This document shows positions 49,701 to 59,051 of a DNA stretch of 64,000 nt, one piece after another. The stretch comes from CATQHB01 sp965262595. GTDB lineage: Bacteria > Chloroflexota > Dehalococcoidia > Lucifugimonadales > UBA3495. The stretch is taken from the NCBI GenBank assembly GCA_965262595.1, contig OZ253548.1:2914001-2978000 (forward strand), in the 5' to 3' direction. Positions within the stretch are counted from its first letter, which is position 1. Each line of letters begins with the position of its first letter. The notes below the pieces were generated by a model. That model saw only the letters and a list, made by a program, of their open reading frames with translations. It did not search any database and was not told the DNA's origin. The position numbers and the translations under genes are program-made.

Positions 49701-51104
49701 TTGCTAGAAAAAGACCTGCACGACGTACCCTTTTATTACCAGTCTATCGATTTTGAAGAGCTGGTGCGGGAATACCCGCCGGCTCCGGACTTTTTCCGCG
49801 GCGTCTTCAAGTTGGGCACCGAGGAAATCCGGGCGCTGCAGGAAAAGCGTCTGAAGGAAGCAGTGGAACGGGCCTATCAGGTTCCCTTCTACCGCAGCAA
49901 GTGGGACGAAGCCGGCGTTCAACCCGGGGACATCGCAACCATCGCCGACCTGAAGAAAGCCCCGATGTACACGGTGGAGGATATCCGCCAGAGCGTGGAC
50001 GCCCATCCGCCCTTTGGCGACTACGTGGGCCCCGATGTCCGCGCCGGAGAAATGCCCTGGCGGATCCACTCCAGCGGTGGAACTGCCGGCGAGCCGCGCC
50101 CTACCTTTTATACGCCCTGGGACCGGGAGGTGGGCAACATCCTGCGGGCGCGCTCCTACTACTGGCATGGGTTGAAGCCCGGCGATGTGGTGATGAACAC
50201 CCTCCTCTATTCCACCCACAATGCCGCCTACTCCGCCCATGAATCCCTGTGGCAGTGGCTGGGCTGCATACCGGTTACCACCAGCGCCGGCGTGGTCACC
50301 CGTACCTCCCGCGCCCTGGAAATCGCCCAGAAATGGGAAGTCACCGCCCTGATCGGCTTTCCCGAGTACCTCATCCATATGTCCCAAATAGCCAAGGAAA
50401 TGGGATTGGAGGTAGGCCGGGATTTGAAGTTCAAGCTAATTGAGTGTTTCGGCAAGTCGGACCTGGTGCAAGAGGCCTGGGGCGTTCCGGCTTTTGACAC
50501 CTACGGAATGCACGAGGTACAGGCCATATCTTCCGAATGTCCTTATGGCGGCGGCCACCACATTTGGGAAGACGCTTTCATTGTAGAGATTGTTGACCCG
50601 GAAACCTACGAGCCGGTGGCGCCGGGTGAGGTGGGGACGATGATCGTAACCGCCCTGTACAAGGAAGCCTATCCCATTATCCGTTACGACATCAAGGACG
50701 TTACCCGGCTGTGGCCCCAGGGCCAATGTGTCTGCGGTAGCTGGATGCAGAAAATCGACCCGATTCACGGCCGCTCCGATTTCATGGTCAAGTTGCGGGG
50801 AGTGAATGTGTGGCCGGAGGGCTGCGGGGCGATTGTCGCCACCAAGAGCGGCCTGAACGGCGAATATTACTGCATCGTGGAGCGGGTCGGCAACCGGGAG
50901 GAGATGACCGTGCAGGTGGAACATACCCCGGAGGCCAACGACCTTGACGCCATCCAGCGGGACTTGGAACGGACGCTCCGGGACCGGTTGAATGTCGGTA
51001 TCAAGGTTGAGATGGTGGCTCCGGACAGCCTGGCCACGCTGACCGGGGCGGGTGTGCTGCCCAAGGCCCGCCGGCTGGATGACCGGCGCAAGCTGGTTCA
51101 ATAG
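49701..51104 (+). CDS. phenylacetate-CoA ligase-like AMP-binding enzyme
   Basis: The 467-residue ligase matches PaaK-like AMP-dependent acyl-CoA synthetases. The P-loop-like motif is HSSGGTAGEPRPTFYT, then DTYGMHEVQAISSECPYGGGHHIWEDAFIVEI, and a C-terminal GRSDFMVKLRGVNVWPEGCGAI. It probably activates an aromatic or other organic acid as a CoA thioester. The start is TTG 49701, 6 bp after AAAGGAGG; a second TTG at 49680 lies in the element and is unlikely. It is next to an alpha/beta hydrolase with a Cys nucleophile. Confidence 0.92.
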   Translation: MLEKDLHDVPFYYQSIDFEELVREYPPAPDFFRGVFKLGTEEIRALQEKRLKEAVERAYQVPFYRSKWDEAGVQPGDIATIADLKKAPMYTVEDIRQSVDAHPPFGDYVGPDVRAGEMPWRIHSSGGTAGEPRPTFYTPWDREVGNILRARSYYWHGLKPGDVVMNTLLYSTHNAAYSAHESLWQWLGCIPVTTSAGVVTRTSRALEIAQKWEVTALIGFPEYLIHMSQIAKEMGLEVGRDLKFKLIECFGKSDLVQEAWGVPAFDTYGMHEVQAISSECPYGGGHHIWEDAFIVEIVDPETYEPVAPGEVGTMIVTALYKEAYPIIRYDIKDVTRLWPQGQCVCGSWMQKIDPIHGRSDFMVKLRGVNVWPEGCGAIVATKSGLNGEYYCIVERVGNREEMTVQVEHTPEANDLDAIQRDLERTLRDRLNVGIKVEMVAPDSLATLTGAGVLPKARRLDDRRKLVQ

Positions 51105-51197
51105 CCGGGCCGGCGCCGCTTTGGCCGCAGCGCCCGGTTCCCAAGTTCCGGTTCCCAAGTTCCGGTTTCGATAGCATCGTTTCGTTCGGTTGCACCA

Positions 51198-51229
51198 AAA
51201 GGGGGAGGGATTTATACCCTACCCCCTTT
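51198..51229 (+). terminator. imperfect hairpin after the CoA ligase
   Basis: AAAGGGGGAGGG pairs with CCCTACCCCCTTT with one bulged base; the loop is ATTTATA and CTTTCG follows. Confidence 0.45.
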
Positions 51230-51382
51230 CGACCAATTGAAACATTGTCTCTTGTGTCGCTGCCCCGGTTGAGACCGGCGCCTCGTGCAGTTTCAACCGC
51301 CGACTTCTCCCTTGACAACCCGTTCTCCCAAGCTACAATTGACGGGGTAATCCAGCTCTGTGGTCAAGAAGGAGAAAGTGCT

Positions 51383-52141
51383 ATGCCGTTTTATACGAAA
51401 GGCGACGTCCGCATCCAATATGAGGAGGTCGGTTCCGGTTTCCCGCTGCTGGTCACTCCCGGCGGGGGCCTGAACTCCCTGGCCCGCAATTGGCCTACAC
51501 AGGTGTTCAACGCGATGGAAGAGTTCAAGAACGACTTCCGTTGCATAACGATGGACCAGCGCAACGCCAACGGCGGGCAGTCCACCGGGCCGGTCCAGGT
51601 CGAAGATCCGTGGGGAGCCTTCGCCGACGACCAACTGGGGTTGATGGATCACCTGGGCATAGGGGAGTTTTTCTTCATGGGCTACTGCATCGGTGGCCCT
51701 TTTGCGCTCAAGCTCATCGAACGGGCGCCCGAGCGGGTCTTGGCCGCCGTCCTCTGCCAGCCGGTTGGTCACGCAAGCAAAACCCCGGACTCGATGTATA
51801 ACTCCGGTATTGATGCCTGGGGCCCCGAGCTATGCTCAAACCGGCCTGACGTGACCATGGAGACCGTCGAAAAGTACCTGCACAACCTATACCGCTTGCA
51901 GCCGGACTTCGCGTACTGCGTGTCTCGGGACTTCGCGCGTTCCTGCCAGACGCCGATGCTGGTCATGCCTGACGATACCCCGTCGCACTCGTATGAGGCC
52001 GCCATCGACCTGGTGGAGTTGGCCCCCAAGGCCGAGGTGACAGTGTATCCCTGGAAAGAATCAGAAGACGTGAAGGCTCAGACGATAAACCAGGTGCGCG
52101 ACTTCCTCAAGGCGCATCAACCCGCGGCTACCGCCCGCTGA
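51383..52141 (+). CDS. alpha/beta hydrolase with a cysteine nucleophile
   Basis: The 252-residue protein has the elbow GYCIGG, so Cys replaces Ser. Other parts fit an alpha/beta hydrolase: LLVTPGGGLNSLARNW (oxyanion region), DQRNANGGQSTG, and a C-terminal DDTPSHSYEAAI with acid and His. Cys nucleophiles occur in dienelactone hydrolases and related enzymes. AAGGAG precedes the ATG. Similar proteins occur next to aromatic acid genes, so a lactone or ester substrate is possible. It follows the CoA ligase on the same strand. Confidence 0.88.
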   Translation: MPFYTKGDVRIQYEEVGSGFPLLVTPGGGLNSLARNWPTQVFNAMEEFKNDFRCITMDQRNANGGQSTGPVQVEDPWGAFADDQLGLMDHLGIGEFFFMGYCIGGPFALKLIERAPERVLAAVLCQPVGHASKTPDSMYNSGIDAWGPELCSNRPDVTMETVEKYLHNLYRLQPDFAYCVSRDFARSCQTPMLVMPDDTPSHSYEAAIDLVELAPKAEVTVYPWKESEDVKAQTINQVRDFLKAHQPAATAR

Positions 52142-52633
52142 ACCGGCAGGCGACCTGACCACTTCGCCGCCAGGCGGAGTAATCTCCGGGGAATCTCCTT
52201 CGGGTCTTGGACAATAGGTTACGGAAGCGACAGGAGGTTCCCTGACCGCGGGGTAGCGTCATTTAGGTTTTGGCCCGAGCTATGCGGTCGTCTCTGTTGT
52301 CGAAGGAGTGGGTGGTCTCGGCCCGCTTGTTCTCCAGCCTTTTATGCCGCTAGTGGGGACGAGGCCGGTCGGGGCGCACGGGAATGTACTTGCTCCGTGA
52401 CCTATACCGAGATTAGAGACGGGCATGGGTCGATTGGGCACATAATCGCCTCATCTATGCGGATATGCGGAGAAAAAGCCCCCTAATCACCGCAACGATA
52501 CATTTCGTATCCCGATGCTTTCCCCGGCCGGGCGCGGTTCCCGCCCCGCGGCGATTGGCAGCCCGACTCCCAGGCCCCTACCCTCCCGGTCTTTATGTTT
52601 CCCGGCAGAGGCCACCCTTGTGGTTGGCCCGGG
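52142..52633. other. intergenic region, nothing recognised
   Basis: Two short open frames occur, but neither has family-like content or a good ribosome site. No repeat or RNA was recognised. Confidence 0.5.
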
Positions 52634-54496
52634 TTACTCGGCCATTGCCCAGTTTGACCGTGCGTTGTCTATATCCCGGTCCAGGTTGGATGCGGCGCTG
52701 ATCAGGGCCAAATGGGTAAAAGCCTGGGGGAAATTGCCCAGCCCTTCGCCGCTTGGCCCGGTTTCCTCGGCGAACAAGCCGAGATGGTTGGCGTAGCTTA
52801 GCATTTTTTCGAACATCAGCCTGGCCTGGTCCAGAGCCGCCGGATCATACCGGCCTGCCCGGGTCATTGCCTCCACCAGCCAGAAGGTGCAAATATTGAA
52901 AGTTCCTTCATGCCCGTCCAGTCCGTCCGGCGATGCCGCCACGTTGTAGCGGTACACCAGGCTGTTGGATACCAGACCGCCCTGTTCCGGCGGCCGATTG
53001 ATCGCCTCCAGAGTTTTCAGCATTCTGGGGTCGGAAGGAGCCATGAAAAATACCAGGGGCATAATCAGATTGGCCGCGTCCAGGGTATCGCTGCCGTAGG
53101 ACTGAACGAAGGCTTGGCGGCTTTCGCTCCAGCCGTGCCGCATAATATCCTCATAGATTTCATCCCGGGCTTGCTGCCAGCGGATCCGGTCTGCCGGGAA
53201 GGAGCGGCGGTCGGCCAGTCTCAATGCGCGGTCAACGGCCACCCAGCACATAATCTTGGAGTAAACGAAGTGCTTGCGCCCGTTGCGGACCTCCCAAATG
53301 CCATCGTCGGCCCGGCGCCAGTTATTAACCACCCAGTTGGTTAATCGCCGCAAATGCGTCCAGAAGTCGTAGGAGATGGGAGCCCCGTACTTGTTGTAAA
53401 TGTAAACCGAGTCCATAAGTTCGCCGTAAATGTCCAATTGCAATTGACCGTGGGCATTATTGCCGATACGAACCGGCCGGGAGCCTTTGTATCCTTCCAG
53501 ATGGTCAAGGGTTTCTTCGGTCAATTGGTGGCGGCCGTCGATTCCGTACATAATTTGCAAGGAGCCGTCCGGGTTCAGTTCGCTGGCCCGGGCCTCAATC
53601 CAGTGCAGGAACTTGGTGGCTTCCTCGGTGAACCCGATGCGAAGCAGGGCATAGAGGGTAAAGGCGGCATCCCGAATCCAGGTATAGCGGTAGTCCCAGT
53701 TGCGTTCGCCGCCCACGTCCTCGGGCAGGCTGCAAGTAGGCGCGGCCACGACGGCCCCGGTGGGTTCATAGGTCAGCAGCTTCAAAACCAGAGCCGACCG
53801 CTCGACTATTTCTCGCCAGCGGCCCTTGTAATTGGACTGGGACAACCAGCGGCGCCAGTAGGCTAGCGTATCCTCAAATAACTTTTCGCTTTCCTGTTCA
53901 TTGAAGGGGTGATAGTCGGTGTTGGCGGCGGTGATTTCGCCAATGGCGAAAGTAGCGGTCTGACCCTGTTGTAGGGTAAACTCGGCGGTCAAGCCGTCGT
54001 CCGTCTTCTGCAGGGGTACGGTAGTGGAAAGCTGGAGGCTGACCGTATCGGAAACCAGGGCGGCGCCCGGCTCGTTCAACAATATTTCGTGGCCGCTGCG
54101 GGCGTAGTTGAATGCCGGGAAGCATTCCATCCGGAAGGCCATCGACCCGCGCACCACGTTTACCCGCCGGATGAGTTGGCTATGGGATTGGCGGGCTTGC
54201 TGCTCTCCGACGGGCATAAAGTCGATTACTTCGCCCACGCCGTAAGGGGAGAGAAAGCGGGTTACCAATACGTTGGTCTCCGGCCAGTACATTTGCTTAA
54301 TGGTAACGCCGCTGCTGTCTCCGGACGGAGCAATCTTGAAATAGCCCCCTTTCTTTTCGTCAAGGATGGCGGCAAAGACGCTGGGAGAATCGAAGTTTGG
54401 GCAGCAGAACCAATCTATGGAGCCATTCATACCCACCAGGGCTACGGTACGCATATTGCCGATAATCCCGTAGTCCTCAATTGGCTGATAACCCAT
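52634..54496 (-). CDS. glycoside hydrolase family 15 protein
   Basis: The 620-residue protein matches GH15 (glucoamylase/trehalase-like). The N-terminal beta-sandwich starts MGYQPIEDYGIIGNMRTVALVGMNGSIDWFCCPNFDSPSVFAAILD, a diagnostic block. The (alpha/alpha)6 barrel has RNWDYRYTWIRDAAFTLYALLRIGFTEEA, and the late GTFNICTFWLVEAMTRAGR is also characteristic. No signal peptide, so an intracellular trehalase or glucan role is likely. GGAGGGAGG precedes the ATG. It is the only carbohydrate enzyme in the region. Confidence 0.93.
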   Translation of the reverse strand: MGYQPIEDYGIIGNMRTVALVGMNGSIDWFCCPNFDSPSVFAAILDEKKGGYFKIAPSGDSSGVTIKQMYWPETNVLVTRFLSPYGVGEVIDFMPVGEQQARQSHSQLIRRVNVVRGSMAFRMECFPAFNYARSGHEILLNEPGAALVSDTVSLQLSTTVPLQKTDDGLTAEFTLQQGQTATFAIGEITAANTDYHPFNEQESEKLFEDTLAYWRRWLSQSNYKGRWREIVERSALVLKLLTYEPTGAVVAAPTCSLPEDVGGERNWDYRYTWIRDAAFTLYALLRIGFTEEATKFLHWIEARASELNPDGSLQIMYGIDGRHQLTEETLDHLEGYKGSRPVRIGNNAHGQLQLDIYGELMDSVYIYNKYGAPISYDFWTHLRRLTNWVVNNWRRADDGIWEVRNGRKHFVYSKIMCWVAVDRALRLADRRSFPADRIRWQQARDEIYEDIMRHGWSESRQAFVQSYGSDTLDAANLIMPLVFFMAPSDPRMLKTLEAINRPPEQGGLVSNSLVYRYNVAASPDGLDGHEGTFNICTFWLVEAMTRAGRYDPAALDQARLMFEKMLSYANHLGLFAEETGPSGEGLGNFPQAFTHLALISAASNLDRDIDNARSNWAMAE

Positions 54497-54593
54497 TCCT
54501 ATCCTCCCTCCGGTAGTCCCAGAACGGTGATTGCGCTATGTTGATTTCGCTAAGTTGATGGCCCTCAAATGTCGGCTGCTGAAACGGGCCGGG

Positions 54594-55640
54594 TCAGGGC
54601 AAGACGGCGCAGGCGCGCCCCGCCAGCTCCATTGCCTCAATGCGCTGCAGCGTTTCGTCCGCCTCATCCAGCGAGCAAATGCGGGTGACCACCGGCCGGA
54701 TGCGCCCCTGGGCCACCAGTTCAATGGCCTCGGCCAACTCCTGGCGGCTGCAATAGCGGGAACCGGTAAGCACCAACTCATTGCTCAGGGAACGAGCGTT
54801 CAGAGGCAGGGTTGCCTCGCCGTCGTAGGATCCGACGAATACCAGCCGGCCGCCCTTGCCCAGGCTGTTCAGGCTGGCTTGCATCGTCTCGGCGATGCCG
54901 ACCATCTCGACCACCACATCCACGCCACGGCCTCCGGTCAGGCGCCGCGCCTCCTCATCGAAGCCGACTTCCCGGGAGTTGATTACTTCGTCGGCGCCCA
55001 TTTCCCGGGCCAAAGCCAGTTTCTCGGCGCTGAGGTCCACGGCGATGACCCGCGCGCCCAATACCTTGGCCATCTGTATCATGTGGATACCCACACCGCC
55101 GCCGGCGCCCACAATCAGAACCGTTTCCGGGGCTTTGACCCGCGCTCGTTCCCGCAGGACGTGCACCGGAGTGGCGATGGCATCGGCGGTAACCGCGGCA
55201 TCCACATACCCCATTTCCGGCGGTATATGGCACAAATTGCGCTCCGGCAGCTTTACATAATCGGCCAGTCCGCCGTCAATCTGCCGTCCCACATAACCGG
55301 CGTGATTGTCGCACAGGTCCTCTCGGCCCACGTTGCACCAGCGGCAGTTGCCACAGGTAAGGTAAAAATACACATTAACCCGGTCGCCCGACTTGAAGGC
55401 AGTAACATTCGGGCCGGTTTCCACCACATCGCCGGCAATCTCGTGGCCGATGATACGGGGAAACTTGTCGCGTAACGCCCCTTGCCCAAAACCCCGGCCC
55501 TTGCGGTTCCAGACCAGGGTGAGGCCCAACCCGCAGGCGCGAACCCGTATCAGCACCTCACCGACGCCGGGTTGGGGTATTGGAACCTCTTCCGGGTGCA
55601 GCGGGCCGCCGGGCTCTTTCAGAACTAATGCCTTCATCAT
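54594..55640 (-). CDS. zinc-dependent alcohol dehydrogenase
   Basis: The 348-residue MDR-family enzyme has catalytic zinc region ACGLGLTLVW with a Cys, GHEIAGDVVE (catalytic His/Glu), and the structural-zinc CGNCRWCNVGREDLC. The Rossmann site is VLIVGAGGGVGIHMIQMAKVLGARVIAVDLS. The acidic residue after the second strand (VDLS) favours NAD. It probably oxidises an alcohol in the downstream aromatic or acyl pathway. Two ATGs in tandem start it; CGGAG lies upstream. Confidence 0.92.
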   Translation of the reverse strand: MMKALVLKEPGGPLHPEEVPIPQPGVGEVLIRVRACGLGLTLVWNRKGRGFGQGALRDKFPRIIGHEIAGDVVETGPNVTAFKSGDRVNVYFYLTCGNCRWCNVGREDLCDNHAGYVGRQIDGGLADYVKLPERNLCHIPPEMGYVDAAVTADAIATPVHVLRERARVKAPETVLIVGAGGGVGIHMIQMAKVLGARVIAVDLSAEKLALAREMGADEVINSREVGFDEEARRLTGGRGVDVVVEMVGIAETMQASLNSLGKGGRLVFVGSYDGEATLPLNARSLSNELVLTGSRYCSRQELAEAIELVAQGRIRPVVTRICSLDEADETLQRIEAMELAGRACAVLP

Positions 55641-56075
55641 TATTTCTCCGGAACCGGAACCGGAACCGGAATCCCCTGGGTAAGGCCCGCCCGGGCCGGG
55701 AGGGGCCGGGAGGTCAAGGAATTGGGTTTAATGGTTGCTTAACAATTATAAGTCCCGCCAATGCTTGTTACTACCTTATACCGACGTTCGTCGGGCGGCT
55801 TTTGGTCAACTATAAGCAAATTGAACGGTCGGGCCGCAAGATCCCCGCGTAAAAGGGTCGGTTCGTAATCAGTCCCGTGTTTAGTTGAATAAGGGAAGGG
55901 GAACATCGGCGGTTGGCCGGGGGTATTCACCGCGGTATCTTGTGGGAAGTCAACGGGATAATCAAGTGGGACCCGGGCTACTGTCGTACGCAATGCGGTT
56001 AGTCTTTCATCGGGGCAAGAGCGTCAATGGTTCAGTGAGGGCCGGTGGTGGGCCGGTCGAACTCACCTTAACCGG
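55641..56075. other. intergenic region with a short tandem repeat
   Basis: No gene is seen. A 6-bp tandem repeat (GGAACC, about 3.5 copies) lies at 55648-55669. The divergent space between the ADH start and the HpaB-family stop has no recognised RNA. Confidence 0.5.
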
Positions 56076-57530
56076 CTACTCTTGCTCCAGAAACTTCTGC
56101 ACCCAGTCGGACGCGGCGGATTTGTCGTATTGGCTGTAGAGGACGGTGGCGTTACGGAGGGCGTCGCCGCCGAAATAGCGTTCGTACAGAATCTGACGCG
56201 AAGCGAAGGAGCTGCAACAGGTATCCCAAGCCAGGCGGAACAGGCGTACCCGCTCCTCGGCGGTGGCGGTATCGGTGTCCAGGTAAGCACGAATTTCCGG
56301 GGCCAGCGGGCCGTTCAGGTCGGCTTCGGTGGGCAGCGCCATCAGGCTGCTGGAACCCAGCAAGTGCAGTATCTCCGCCATCCGGGGGTACATTCGTATG
56401 AACAAGCTGCGGGCTACCAGCAGGGGCATATAGGGCGGACACATTACTCCCCAGCGGTCAATATTGGCGTCCACTTCGGCGGCGCGCAGGCAGGCCTTGG
56501 TGACTTCCAGATTTTCGATGACCTCGGCGATTAACTGCTGCACCTGAGGCAGTTGGGTGGAACCCAGGGTGCGAGTCATCAAATTGGCGAGACCCAGGAT
56601 GAACTCGCATTTGACCACATTCTTGGTCACTACCTGATGGCCGGTATGGGCGTTGCGGTTGGTGGCCTCGGCCCAGCTATTAGCCAACTCCACGTCCCCC
56701 AGCAGGAATACCCGTTCCCAGGGCACCAGAACGTTATTGAAAAATACGATGGCGTCCATTTCCTCGAACCGGGAGCCCAGCGGATGATCGAAATGGGAGC
56801 GGCCCAGGTCAAAACTCTCCCGGCAGAGAAACTTCATCCCCGGCGTGTTGCAAGGCAAGGCAAAACCGAAGGCGTAGCGGTCTCCGGAATCGCTGGGCAA
56901 CAGGTGGGTCCGGGCCGGATAGACAATAATCTCATCGGAAAGGGGGCCGAGCGTAGCCAGCACCCGCGCGCCGTTGACGATAATGCCGGCGTCGGTTTCC
57001 TTGACCACCGACAGGGCCACATCGGTACGGTCCTCCAGCGCGGTGGTCAGGGGCGAGCGGCTGCGCTGCAAGTTGACCAGGGTATGGGTTAGGGTAAGGT
57101 CGTTCTCCCGGATGTATTCATAGTAGTTTTCGATATTTTGCTTGAACTCCGGGCGGTTTTGGCCGCAATAGTCGCTGGCCGCCGCCATTGACATAACCGC
57201 CACGTTAAGGAAGTCCGGAGTGCGGCCCATCATCCCGCAACTGACCCGCGCCCAGTGGGTCATCATTGTACGGCGGCGGTCCAGGTCGTCTTTGGTCTTG
57301 GGGATGATGAAGGACAGGCCAACCGGATCGCCGGAGCTGGGGGAGACGTAAGTCATATCCGCGCCCACCTTCGGGTCGTGCTGCAAGTCATACAAAGCGG
57401 CCAGAGTGCGGGCGCCGTTCCCCAGGGCCGGATGGGCCGTAGCGTCCTTGACCCGCTGGCCCTCCAGGTAGATTTCAGGGGACGCCTCGCGCAGACGCTC
57501 CAGGTAATCCGCTCCGCTTCTGGCCGGCAT
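56076..57530 (-). CDS. 4-hydroxyphenylacetate 3-monooxygenase (HpaB) family protein
   Basis: The 484-residue HpaB-family flavoprotein hydroxylates phenols with FADH2 from a separate reductase. Visible blocks are PARSGADYLERLREASPEIYLEGQRVKDATAHPA, ARVSCGMMGRTPDFLN, and a C-terminal VRLFRLAWDTCCSSFASRQILYERYFGGD. GGAGG precedes the ATG. It lies 100 bp upstream of the Rieske gene on the same strand, so an aromatic hydroxylation unit is likely. Related 4-hydroxybutyryl-CoA dehydratases carry a [4Fe-4S] Cys set not seen here. Confidence 0.92.
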   Translation of the reverse strand: MPARSGADYLERLREASPEIYLEGQRVKDATAHPALGNGARTLAALYDLQHDPKVGADMTYVSPSSGDPVGLSFIIPKTKDDLDRRRTMMTHWARVSCGMMGRTPDFLNVAVMSMAAASDYCGQNRPEFKQNIENYYEYIRENDLTLTHTLVNLQRSRSPLTTALEDRTDVALSVVKETDAGIIVNGARVLATLGPLSDEIIVYPARTHLLPSDSGDRYAFGFALPCNTPGMKFLCRESFDLGRSHFDHPLGSRFEEMDAIVFFNNVLVPWERVFLLGDVELANSWAEATNRNAHTGHQVVTKNVVKCEFILGLANLMTRTLGSTQLPQVQQLIAEVIENLEVTKACLRAAEVDANIDRWGVMCPPYMPLLVARSLFIRMYPRMAEILHLLGSSSLMALPTEADLNGPLAPEIRAYLDTDTATAEERVRLFRLAWDTCCSSFASRQILYERYFGGDALRNATVLYSQYDKSAASDWVQKFLEQE

Positions 57531-57631
57531 AATATGTCCTCCTTGGTTGGTTCTCTCCGATTGGTTCCGGCGGTGACGAACTCATACGGGACACCGGAAG
57601 ATTCAGCCCTGTGACCTTTATCCGGGAGCAC

Positions 57632-58912
57632 CTAAAGGCTGGGGTGCAGCAACTCCAGCATCTCTGCCCGCCAGTCCATACCCTTTGGCAATATTTTCTC
57701 GATGGCCCGTGCGTTGTAGTAGGAAGGGGACACGCCCGGCGGAGTCCCCCCGTCGGAAACGGTCTGGGCGGCCTGGAGCAGCAATCGGCGGGCTTGAATG
57801 ATTGCCATATCGCTGCGGGTCAGGTTCTCCCGGGTGCGGTCCACTATCGGGCCCATGCTTTCCTGCACTGCCACATCCTGGGCGTTGATGCCGTCAATGC
57901 CGGTAAAGGTTTCGTACTTTTGCACCTGACGGTCAATAAGCCAGTCATTTTCCCGGTTGCCGTTGCTGCGGAAGTTAGGGCGCATATGTTCCGAGCTGCG
58001 GCCGTAGCCCCGCTCTATTTCTTCCCACTCCGCATCGGTTATCGGCTCCGGTCCGAAGCTGTAAACCCAGTTGTAAATCATGCAGTTTTCATCGTCCATC
58101 GGTACCCACATATGGCCGGCAATGACCGATTTGGCGTCCTGGCCCTTGTAGCCCGATTGGCGGGGGCGCATCTGGTGGAAGGGCATGATGTATTGATAGG
58201 CGCGGATAAAATTGCCCCGCTCGCCCAGGTCGCGGATGCCGACGTAGCGGTAGCCGTAGTCGGTCAGATCGACTTCGATGGTGGGCGCTCCTCCGGTGAC
58301 AAAGTCGGTGTTGATGCCGATGCCGGCCTTGTCCGTATCCGGGGTGATGGTGCGGTGCAGTATCGGTGCGTGGGCGGTGTCAATTCCCCCTTCCAGGGAT
58401 TGCAGCCAGTTGCACACTTGCCAGTTTTTGGATATATGACGGTGGGTTTCCGGCACTTGCGTCCACTCAAAATCCGGCGGCGGCGGCCGTTTGGCCGGCT
58501 CGCCCATATAGGCCCAGATGACGCCGCCCTGCTCCAGGGTAGGGTAGGCGGTAATGCTTACTTTGCCGGCATAGTCGCTGCCCGGCGGTTCGTTCATCAT
58601 ATCCAGACAGTTGCCGTTTACGTCGAACTTCCAGCCGTGGTACACACAGCGGAGTCCGCACTCTTCGTTGCGTGCCAGGAATAAAGAAGCCAGCCGGTGG
58701 GGGCAGGACTCGTCCAGCAGCCCGATACGGCCCTGGGTATCTCGAAAGGCCACCAGGTCCTCGCCCAGCAACCTTACCCGGATGGGCGGACAGTCGGGCG
58801 CGGGCAGTTCGGTGGACAGCAGGGCCGGAATCCAGTAGCAGCGCAGCGCCTCGCCCATCGGGGTGCCTCGGGTGGTGCGAGTGAGCGTTTCATTTTCAAC
58901 GTGGGAGAGCAT
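57632..58912 (-). CDS. Rieske aromatic-ring-hydroxylating oxygenase alpha subunit
   Basis: The 426-residue oxygenase has the Rieske [2Fe-2S] site C70-P-H72 and C89-V-Y-H92, then the mononuclear iron site with bridging D178, H181 and H186 (DTAHAPILH). Layout matches phthalate dioxygenase-type enzymes, which act with a reductase to demethylate or hydroxylate aromatics. GGAGA precedes the ATG. No ferredoxin reductase is in the window. It is minus-strand in a run with HpaB-family, LigB and ThDP genes. Confidence 0.95.
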   Translation of the reverse strand: MLSHVENETLTRTTRGTPMGEALRCYWIPALLSTELPAPDCPPIRVRLLGEDLVAFRDTQGRIGLLDESCPHRLASLFLARNEECGLRCVYHGWKFDVNGNCLDMMNEPPGSDYAGKVSITAYPTLEQGGVIWAYMGEPAKRPPPPDFEWTQVPETHRHISKNWQVCNWLQSLEGGIDTAHAPILHRTITPDTDKAGIGINTDFVTGGAPTIEVDLTDYGYRYVGIRDLGERGNFIRAYQYIMPFHQMRPRQSGYKGQDAKSVIAGHMWVPMDDENCMIYNWVYSFGPEPITDAEWEEIERGYGRSSEHMRPNFRSNGNRENDWLIDRQVQKYETFTGIDGINAQDVAVQESMGPIVDRTRENLTRSDMAIIQARRLLLQAAQTVSDGGTPPGVSPSYYNARAIEKILPKGMDWRAEMLELLHPSL

Positions 58913-59051
58913 GGCTTGTCTCCTGATCTTTGTTACTTCCCTATTCCTGGTTGCAGCTCGCTGCGTCCAGGTGGTTAACCCGCCTCAGTTACCAACTCAA
59001 TTGCCAAAACAGACGGGGCGCAGAGCGCCGGCGAAACCTGGCCGGGGGCGC

